44,022 nucleotides of DNA from a virus. Shown one piece after another: positions 37,342 to 44,022 of the stretch. Location: positions 1-44,022 of IMG/VR virus record IMGVR_UViG_3300031812_000006; one strand, given 5' to 3'. The notes beneath the pieces were generated by a model. The model did no database searches and was not told the origin of the DNA. It saw only the letters and a list, made by a program, of their open reading frames with translations. A program made the translations under genes and the position numbers. Each line of letters starts with the position of its first letter. Position 1 is the stretch's first letter.

Positions 37342-40238
37342 TTGAACAGTGGCTGCCGATTGCCGAGATCAGCGAGGAGTGCATCCGTGAGCGGCGCTCG
37401 ATGACGGCGCTCCCGCCTACGTACTACCTCCACGTCTGGTTTGCGCGCCGGCCGCTGGTGGCCAGCCGGGCGGCGATTCTGGCCAGCCTCCTGCCGGCCG
37501 ATGCCGACCGCGCCAAGTTCCTATGGACGCTCGGGATTCACGGGGATCCGGTCAAGGCCAAGCTCAGAATTGCAAAGGCCACGGCGCAAGGCGAGCGCTT
37601 GGGCGCGGACGCTTACGGCTACCCGCGAGGTTTCACCTACACGCCCGGGCCCGAGGATCTGCGTGCACCCGAAGGCGCCGCACTGCTTGACCCGACCGCA
37701 GGGGGCGGAAGCATCCCTTTTGAGGCAGTCCGGCTCGGGTGCAACGCGATCGCCAACGACCTCAATCCAGTCGCCGGCCTGATCCTGAAAGCCACCGTGG
37801 AACTCCCGGCGGTCGTTGGGCCGCGCTTGCTCGAGCGGTACGGCGAGATTGCCGCGTGTTTCCGCAAGCGCCTCTGCGACCAACTCGCCGACCTCTATCC
37901 CGATGAGCCGGAAGACTTCATTTGCGACGGCTACCTCTGGGCGCGGACGGTCACCTGCCCGTATTGCGGCGGGCTGGTGCCGCTGTCGCCCAACTGGCGG
38001 CTGGACGGCGAGGGCACGGGTGTGCGTCTCGTCCCCGAAGGCCGCCGCATCCGCTTCGAGATCGTGCACACGGCGAGCGAGCAGTCGCCCGGCACGGTGA
38101 ACAACGGCACCGGCAAGTGCCCGTTCCCCGATTGCGGCCGCGAAATTCCAGCCGAGGACATCAAGCGCCAGGCGCAGGCCGGCCGCATGGGCCACCAGCT
38201 CTACTGCGTGGTCTACAAGAAGGAGGTCGCCGTCGGCAAGCTCAAGAACGGCAAGCCGAAAACCAAGGTGGTCCGCGGCTTCCGCGCGCCCCGGCCCGAA
38301 GACGACGTCGAAGCGCTCATCGCGCGGCGCCTGGCCGAAAAGATGCCGCTCTGGCAGGCCCGCAACATCGTGCCGGACGAGGAATTCCCCGAAAACACCA
38401 ACGACGACCGCCCCCGCCAGTACGGCGCGCCGTTGTGGCGGGACCTGTTCAATCCCCGCCAGCTCTACGGCCACTGCACCTCGGTCGAAGTCTTTCAGGA
38501 CATGGTCGAAGAGCTGAAGGCGCAAAACGGCGGCCGCTTGAGCGAACTCGACCGCGCCGCCATGGTCTACATCGCCCTGGCGATTGACAAAGTTGCGTAC
38601 TATAACGCCATCGGCTGCCACTGGGACCCAAGCACTGGGCGAGTGCGCAGCTACTTCGATCGCCACGACTTCAGCTTGAAGTGGAGCTACGCCGAGATGG
38701 CGCCCACCATCACCGGCCTCGGCTACGACTGGGCGCTCGAACAGACCGGCAAAGCCCTCGGCGAGTTGATCCAGCTCCTCGGCCACGCCCCGGATACAGG
38801 CGCGAACGGCCGCCTCTTTCCCGCAGCCGCCCGCCGCCAACCGGAGGTGAAGATCCTCTGCGAGTCGGCCGACGCGTTGTCGCTTCCCGACGCCTCCATC
38901 GACTGCATCGTCATGGACCCGCCCTACTATGACAACGTCATGTACGCCGAGCTCGCGGACTTTTTCTACGTCTGGCTGAAGCGCACCGCCGGGCTGCTTT
39001 ATCCTGAACTGTTCACCTCGTACCTGACCGACAAGGACCGCGAGGCGGTCGCCAACCCGGCCAAGTTCGCCGGGCAGAAGGGCGCCAAGCGCCTGGCGCA
39101 CCTCGACTACCAGCGGCGCATGGCGCGCATCTTCGCCGAGATGCGCCGGGTATTGAAACCCGGGGGCATCATGACCGTCATGTTCACGCACAAGGCCAAG
39201 GACGCCTGGGATGCGCTCGCCACCGGGTTGATCGAGGCGGGATTTGTCATCACGGCGAGCTGGCCCGTCCACACCGAAGCCGAAGGCAGCCTGCACATCC
39301 GCGACAAGTCGGCGGCCAAGTCGACGATCTTTCTTGCCTGCCGGCTGCGCCATGGCGCGGCCGAGCGCCGCGAGGAGGTCTTCTGGGAGGAGGTCGAGCC
39401 GGAAGTCCGCAACGTCGTGCGGCGGAAAGTGAGCGAGTTCCAAGAGGCCGGGATCGCGGGCATCGATCTGTATTTGGCCTGTTTCGGGCCGGCGCTCGAA
39501 GTCCTCTCGCGCCATTGGCCGCTTGTGCGCGGCACGGCGCGGCAGCAGCCCAAGGGGTACCAGGACGACCTCTTCGGCCCCTGGGACCCCTACCGGGTGA
39601 CGCCCGAGGATGCGCTCGATGCCGCCCGGCGCGAGGTGAAGCAGTGGCGCCTGGATCAGTTGGCCACGGTGAAGCGCCAGGCGCATCTTGATCCGCTGAC
39701 CGAATGGTACGTGCTGGCCTGGGACGCCTTCCGCGCGCCGAGGTTTCCCGCCGATGAAGCGCTGAAGCTGGCGCGCGTGGTGGGCCTGGATTTTGAGGAG
39801 GAAGTGCGGAATGTGGCCTGCGCCGTTTCGGGCGAGGACGTGACGCTGTGGGACAGCCAGACGCGCGTGATGAAAGGCAAGCTGGCGACCGGACTGCAAG
39901 CGCCGATGCTCGACCGGCTGCACGAAGCCGCCTACACCGTTCGATTCCAGAACACCGAGGCGGCGCGCAATCGGCTCGAGTCGCTGCGGCTGCTCGACGA
40001 TCCGACGCTGATGGCGGCGCTCGAGGCGCTGCTGAACGTGCTGCCGCCCGGCCCAAAGGGCGCCCCGCCGCGCGGCAAAAAGAAGCCCAATCCGCCGCTC
40101 GAGGGCGCGGCGAGCGACTTCGAGGCGCTCGAGAGGCTCCGGCGGCTGGCCTTCGCCGAAAAGGTGCCCGAGCCGAAGCGGCCCGAGCAGCTCGAGCTCG
40201 AGCTGGACCTTGAGGAGTTCGATGCCGCTGTTGACTGA
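37323..40238 (+). CDS. DUF1156 adenine-specific DNA methylase of an anti-phage-type locus
   Basis: 971 residues. The N-terminal DUF1156 region (RLIEQWLPIAEISEECIRER, then TYYLHVWFARRPLVASRAAI) is followed by AdoMet motif I LLDPTAGGGSIPFEA near residue 120, zinc-ribbon cysteines (CPYCGG near 212 and CPFPDCG), and catalytic motif IV MDPPYYDNVMYAEL near 530. RRVLKPGGIMTVMFTHKAKD follows. The C-terminal third is specific to the family. Such methylases mark host DNA in systems that carry SNF2 or PLD helicases. The GTG at 37323 has GGAGG 7 bases upstream. The C-terminal part is duplicated, about 95% identical, at the left edge of the window. Confidence 0.9.
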   Translation: MPDRRLIEQWLPIAEISEECIRERRSMTALPPTYYLHVWFARRPLVASRAAILASLLPADADRAKFLWTLGIHGDPVKAKLRIAKATAQGERLGADAYGYPRGFTYTPGPEDLRAPEGAALLDPTAGGGSIPFEAVRLGCNAIANDLNPVAGLILKATVELPAVVGPRLLERYGEIAACFRKRLCDQLADLYPDEPEDFICDGYLWARTVTCPYCGGLVPLSPNWRLDGEGTGVRLVPEGRRIRFEIVHTASEQSPGTVNNGTGKCPFPDCGREIPAEDIKRQAQAGRMGHQLYCVVYKKEVAVGKLKNGKPKTKVVRGFRAPRPEDDVEALIARRLAEKMPLWQARNIVPDEEFPENTNDDRPRQYGAPLWRDLFNPRQLYGHCTSVEVFQDMVEELKAQNGGRLSELDRAAMVYIALAIDKVAYYNAIGCHWDPSTGRVRSYFDRHDFSLKWSYAEMAPTITGLGYDWALEQTGKALGELIQLLGHAPDTGANGRLFPAAARRQPEVKILCESADALSLPDASIDCIVMDPPYYDNVMYAELADFFYVWLKRTAGLLYPELFTSYLTDKDREAVANPAKFAGQKGAKRLAHLDYQRRMARIFAEMRRVLKPGGIMTVMFTHKAKDAWDALATGLIEAGFVITASWPVHTEAEGSLHIRDKSAAKSTIFLACRLRHGAAERREEVFWEEVEPEVRNVVRRKVSEFQEAGIAGIDLYLACFGPALEVLSRHWPLVRGTARQQPKGYQDDLFGPWDPYRVTPEDALDAARREVKQWRLDQLATVKRQAHLDPLTEWYVLAWDAFRAPRFPADEALKLARVVGLDFEEEVRNVACAVSGEDVTLWDSQTRVMKGKLATGLQAPMLDRLHEAAYTVRFQNTEAARNRLESLRLLDDPTLMAALEALLNVLPPGPKGAPPRGKKKPNPPLEGAASDFEALERLRRLAFAEKVPEPKRPEQLELELDLEEFDAAVD

Positions 40239-43200
40239 GAGGAAGTGGAAGTTCCGCTACTCGCACGAGGACGGCGACCTCATCGAGCTGTTCTACAACC
40301 CGGCGCTCGCCTGCGCGGTGGAGTACTGCCGGACGACGGGCTACTTCTCGGCCGATGCGCTGGCGCTGGCCGCGCGCGGGCTGCGCGGGTTGATCGACAA
40401 CGAGGGGCGGATGCGGCTGGTGGTCGGCTGCACGCTGGCGCCGCCCGAGCAGGAGGCGATTCAGGAGGGCTACGACCTGCGCGCCGCCCTGGAGCGGCAG
40501 CTTGCCGCGGCCGACCTGACGCCGCCGGACGAGCATGCCCGACAGGGGCTGGAGCTGCTGGCGTGGATGGTGGCCAACGGGTATCTCGATGTGAAGGTGG
40601 CCGTACCCGTGGACGCCGAGGGCCGCCCGGCGCGCGTGGCCGGCATCTACCACGCCAAGTTCGGCATTCTGGTCGATGCCCAAGGCAACACGCTCGCCTT
40701 CTCCGGCAGCATCAACGAAACCGCCGGCGGCTGGAAGCACAACTGCGAGAGCTTTCACGTCCACTGCGCCTGGCTGAGCGAAACCGAGAAGGCGCACGCC
40801 GACGAAGAGCTTCTGGCGTTTGCCAAGCTGTGGGAGGATCGCTCGCCCGGCGCGCGGGTCTTCGACTTTCCCGAGGCGGCTCGCCGGAAGCTGCTCGAGT
40901 ATCTGCCGAGAGACGATCGCCCGGTGACGCCGCCCGAGACGCGGCACGCTGCCGAAGAGGCGGCGCCTTGCTTCCGGCTGACCGATAACGAGTTTCGCCG
41001 GTGCATCTGGACCTTTGTGAAAACGGCGCCGGAGCTGCCCAACGGGGTCCGCGTGGGTGAACTGACGAGCGCGGTGACGCCGTGGCCGCACCAGATCCGC
41101 ACCTATGCGCGGGTACTCCACGAGTGGCCTTGCCGGTTGTTGATCGCCGACGAAGTGGGCCTGGGCAAAACGATCACGGCCGGGCTGATTTTGCGGCAAG
41201 CGCTGCTTTCCGGCAAGGCCAAACGCGTGCTGATCCTGACGCCCAAGAGCGTGCAGATCCAGTGGCAGAACGAGCTGTACGAGAAGTTCAACCTGAACGT
41301 GCCCATCTACGACGGCGCGGTGCTGCGCCGGCGGGCGGCCTACGGCTGGACGGAGCCGCTCGAGCGCCCCGTCAGCCGGAACGAGTGGCAGAAGGAGCCC
41401 GTGGTGCTCGCCTCGAGCTTCCTCGTGCGCCGCAAGGATCGGGTCCGGGAACTGCTCGAGGCCGAGCCTTGGGATTTGGTGTTGCTCGATGAAGCGCACC
41501 ATGCACGGCGCCGCGGCGCGGGCACCGAACAGGAGAAGGGGCCGAACGCGCTGTTGAGCCTGATGCGGGAGTTGGCGCGGCGCTGCCAGAGCTTGTTGTT
41601 GCTGACGGCGACGCCCATGCAGGTGCACCCGGTCGAGCTGTGGGACTTGATGGACCTGCTTGGGCTGCCGCCGATGTGGGCGGCTGAGCCGCACGCCTTT
41701 CTCAAGTATTTTTCCTGGGCGAGCGGCAACCCGTCGCCGGAGACGCTCGATCTCATGACGGCATGGTTCCGCGATTGCGAGGCGTATTTCGGAGCCCTGA
41801 CGGACGCCGAGCTCGCGGCGTTGACGCCGAATCTGTCGCCGATCAAGCGGACGAAGGTGATCCGGGCGCTGCGCGATGCGGCCCAGGCGCCGCGGCGGAT
41901 GCTGGATGGCGAGGCGCGCAGGGCGCTCGTTGAGGTGCTGAAGGCGTGCTCGCCGCTGCGCTGGCGGATGGTGCGGCACACCCGGGAGCTGCTGCGCTCC
42001 TACCGGCGCGCCGGTAAGCTCGATCTGCCTCTGGCCGAGCGCGAGGTGAAAGATATTCCGGTGGAGATGACTCCGGCCGAGAGCGAGCTGTACGCGCAGG
42101 TGGAGGACTACATCTCGGAGACCTACTCGAAAGCGGCCTCCGACAAGCGCACGGCCATCGGCTTTGTGATGACGGTCTACCGGCGGCGCCTGGCCTCCAG
42201 CTTCGAGGCTTTAAAACGAACTCTCAATGCGCGCCTGGAAAAGCTCGGCTTGAGCGAGGAAGACGTCTCGCTGGACGAAACCGCCGATGAGGCAATGGCG
42301 CCGGAAGAGGCGGCCGAGCTGGCCGCATCGGCGGCGGAGCTGGAGGAGCGCGAGCGGATCCTCGAGCTGCTTCGGGCGATCGCCAAGCTGAACACGGACA
42401 CCAAGGCGCGGCGGCTGCGCGCCGAGTTGGTGAGCGTGTTCACGCAGGATTCCGAATCGGCAATCGTCTTCACGCAGTTTACCGATACGATGGAGTATCT
42501 GCGCGAATTCCTGGCGCGCGAGCTGCCGGATGTGCCGGTGGCCAGTTACTCGGGCTCAGGCGGCGCCTGGCGCGACGCGAGCGGGCGATGGATTGCGTGC
42601 AGCAAAGAGGAGATCAAACGCCGGCTGAAGACCGGCCGGGTGCGTCTGCTGGTTTGCTCGGACGCCGCCGGGGAAGGCCTGAACTTGCAGGCGGCGGGCG
42701 TGCTGGCCAACTACGATCTGCCCTGGAACCCGATGAGGATTGAGCAGCGCATCGGACGCATTGATCGGCTGGGACAGGAGCGGCCGCGGGTCAAGATTCT
42801 GAACTTCGCTTACAAGGATACGGTCGAGGCGGATGTCTACTTCGCCGTCGGCGAACGGATTCAGCTTTTCCAGGGCATCGTCGGCCGCCTTCAGCCGATT
42901 CTCTCGAAGTTGCCCAAGCGGTTTGAGGAGGTCACGCTGGCCGGCCGCGAAGCGCGCGAGGCGGCCCGGCAGCGGTTCTTGGCCCAGATCGAACACGAGG
43001 TTTCTTCGGCTGCCGAGGCGCCGTTGGATCTGGACGCTGTGGCGCGGGAGGACTTGGCCGTCCCGGCGCTGCCGGAACCGCCCTACGACCTGGCGCGGCT
43101 CGACCACGCCATGGGCCGCAACGCAAGCCGACCCGTCGATTTGGAGTGGCGACCGCTGGATGTGAGGACCTATGCTGCACGCCTGCCCGGCATGCCGGAA

Positions 43201-43518
43201 CCGATCCGAGTGACAACCTCGGCGGAAGTGTTCGAAGAATCCGGCGACAGCCATCAGTTCTTCTCGCCCGGCGGGCAACTGTTCGAGACGATTCGGCGCG
43301 CCGCAGACGGACCACTTTCCAAAGAGCCGCAACCGGGCGTCTGCTGGCTGCTGCGCGACCGGACCGGCAAACCGGCGACGTTCGTCGTCAACACCACTGC
43401 CGGCTTCGTCCGCGCCGACACGCTCGATGTGTTGATGCTCTCTTTAGAGCGTGCCGGCGCGCCCACCCCGTTTCCGGCTGCGGACTGGCCGGGGTATGAG
43501 GCCGAGTTGGTGGCCTGA
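40222..43518 (+). CDS. PLD-domain SNF2 helicase of an anti-phage-type locus
   Basis: 1098 residues from the ATG at 40222, with GAGGAG just upstream and a 17-base overlap with the methylase. Residues 1-190 form a phospholipase D-like nuclease domain with HAKFGILVD near 143 (the HxKx4D motif) and SGSINETAGGW. An SNF2/RapA-type motor follows: Walker A IADEVGLGKTITAG near 310, VLLDEAHHARR near 420, LLLTATPMQ, then the second lobe with IVFTQFTDTMEYL, VCSDAAGEGLNLQAAGVL and MRIEQRIGRIDRLGQ. It probably translocates along foreign DNA and cuts it. The upstream methylase would mark self DNA. Proteins with this domain order occur in defence islands. Confidence 0.9.
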   Translation: MPLLTERKWKFRYSHEDGDLIELFYNPALACAVEYCRTTGYFSADALALAARGLRGLIDNEGRMRLVVGCTLAPPEQEAIQEGYDLRAALERQLAAADLTPPDEHARQGLELLAWMVANGYLDVKVAVPVDAEGRPARVAGIYHAKFGILVDAQGNTLAFSGSINETAGGWKHNCESFHVHCAWLSETEKAHADEELLAFAKLWEDRSPGARVFDFPEAARRKLLEYLPRDDRPVTPPETRHAAEEAAPCFRLTDNEFRRCIWTFVKTAPELPNGVRVGELTSAVTPWPHQIRTYARVLHEWPCRLLIADEVGLGKTITAGLILRQALLSGKAKRVLILTPKSVQIQWQNELYEKFNLNVPIYDGAVLRRRAAYGWTEPLERPVSRNEWQKEPVVLASSFLVRRKDRVRELLEAEPWDLVLLDEAHHARRRGAGTEQEKGPNALLSLMRELARRCQSLLLLTATPMQVHPVELWDLMDLLGLPPMWAAEPHAFLKYFSWASGNPSPETLDLMTAWFRDCEAYFGALTDAELAALTPNLSPIKRTKVIRALRDAAQAPRRMLDGEARRALVEVLKACSPLRWRMVRHTRELLRSYRRAGKLDLPLAEREVKDIPVEMTPAESELYAQVEDYISETYSKAASDKRTAIGFVMTVYRRRLASSFEALKRTLNARLEKLGLSEEDVSLDETADEAMAPEEAAELAASAAELEERERILELLRAIAKLNTDTKARRLRAELVSVFTQDSESAIVFTQFTDTMEYLREFLARELPDVPVASYSGSGGAWRDASGRWIACSKEEIKRRLKTGRVRLLVCSDAAGEGLNLQAAGVLANYDLPWNPMRIEQRIGRIDRLGQERPRVKILNFAYKDTVEADVYFAVGERIQLFQGIVGRLQPILSKLPKRFEEVTLAGREAREAARQRFLAQIEHEVSSAAEAPLDLDAVAREDLAVPALPEPPYDLARLDHAMGRNASRPVDLEWRPLDVRTYAARLPGMPEPIRVTTSAEVFEESGDSHQFFSPGGQLFETIRRAADGPLSKEPQPGVCWLLRDRTGKPATFVVNTTAGFVRADTLDVLMLSLERAGAPTPFPAADWPGYEAELVA

Positions 43519-43633
43519 TGATGATCCGGTCGCCCAAACGCCCGGCGAGGAAGCCTTCCCCAATCGGGCAGGGCACCTCAGCTCAGCCCGAGCAGTGCCC
43601 TAAAATGTGAGCTATTCGAATAATTTGAAACCC

Positions 43634-44022
43634 ATGTCGCGGCTTGTCGGCCTTCTGCTCGCGCTCGCGCTCGCCTGGAGCCCGCTCGGCGCGCGCGAAG
43701 AGAAGGTCTTGTGCGGCACGCACCGCGACGGCTGGCAGGAAGAGATCCAGCTTCACCGGCAGGCCGAGAGGCGCCGCGCCGAGCGCGGGCTGCCGAGGCG
43801 GTTTGGCGTGGGCGCCGCCGAGCGAAGCGCCGGCCGCGCCGTCGGCCAGATCGCCATCCTTGAGGACGCCGGCGACATCGTCTCGCGCCGCAATCCGTTC
43901 AATCTGGACCAGCGCACCGTCACGTTCCTGCCTTCGAGCCCCGCCGCCTCGCGCTACCGCTTCGAGACCGGGGCGGCGAGCTATGACGCGGAGGCGGCCT
44001 TTCGCGGCCGCCGGATCGAGGG
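43634..44022 (+). CDS. Secreted host protein, partial (3' end outside window)
   Basis: 129 codons are visible and the frame is still open at the edge. The start MSRLVGLLLALALAWSPLGA is a clear signal peptide. The mature part (VLCGTHRDGWQEEIQLHRQA, then GQIAILEDAGDIVSRRNPFN and LDQRTVTFLP) resembles secreted proteins abundant in Solibacter-type acidobacteria, where CGTHxxxWQEE and EDxxxxVxRRNPFNLDxxTLTF recur. This is my main hint to the host. It is separated from the helicase gene by 115 bases, in which I see no gene, and it is probably the flanking host chromosome. Confidence 0.65.
   Translation, partial: MSRLVGLLLALALAWSPLGAREEKVLCGTHRDGWQEEIQLHRQAERRRAERGLPRRFGVGAAERSAGRAVGQIAILEDAGDIVSRRNPFNLDQRTVTFLPSSPAASRYRFETGAASYDAEAAFRGRRIE

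Noticed and set aside
39250-41979. A 909-residue open frame on the minus strand, and an 800-residue one at 37521-39923
   Set aside because: Both are antisense to the methylase and helicase. High GC keeps the opposite strand open, and the translations are Arg/His/Ala-rich with no domain.

Overview
The window holds a tailed-phage genome of the long-tailed (siphovirus) HK97-like type, on the minus strand from about 34.7 kb down to about 2.6 kb, inside host-like GC-rich DNA. The host is probably an acidobacterium of the Bryobacterales/Solibacter kind. This is an inference: it rests on two beta-helix proteins and on a secreted protein at the right edge that resemble families common there, and no rRNA or other marker gene is present.

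Left flank (1-2.6 kb). A DUF1156 DNA methylase fragment ends abruptly at 439 and is followed by a terminator. Two tiny minus-strand genes overlap inside an RNA hairpin. A 266-base intergenic region carries two divergent near-consensus promoters and several inverted repeats. A plus-strand ParB-domain/adenine methylase fusion gene is split by one in-frame TAG, and the first 16 codons of a lost gene follow.

Phage body, read right to left (the direction of transcription). HNH nuclease, small and large terminase, portal, prohead protease and major capsid protein come first. Three glycosyltransferases follow, then the head-tail connectors, tail terminator, major tail protein, a muramidase-like protein, tail chaperones, tape measure, tail hub and lectin-like tip proteins, and a first beta-helix protein with its own promoter. 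Next is the replication and recombination block: a RecB-like exonuclease, a probable single-strand annealing protein, a replication initiator-like protein with proline-rich repeats, DnaB helicase, a metallophosphoesterase, a RusA resolvase and a MazG-like pyrophosphohydrolase. A 5-base GGTNN repeat array lies between two of these genes. The body ends with holin-like membrane proteins, a DUF968-like HNH nuclease, a second beta-helix protein and an unknown protein. I see no integrase, excisionase or CI-type repressor.

Right flank (34.9-44 kb, plus strand). A five-gene cassette of small proteins, including one with DUF3489, lies between two 66-base direct repeats that act as near-identical leaders. 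The second repeat leads into a small gene, then an intact DUF1156 methylase and a PLD-SNF2 helicase, a pair of the kind found in anti-phage islands. A secreted host protein runs off the end.

The left methylase fragment is about 95% identical, by my hand count, to the matching part of the intact gene, offset by 39,223 bases. The phage and cassette therefore sit between partial direct repeats of a defence gene, which suggests entry or trapping by homologous recombination rather than by an integrase.
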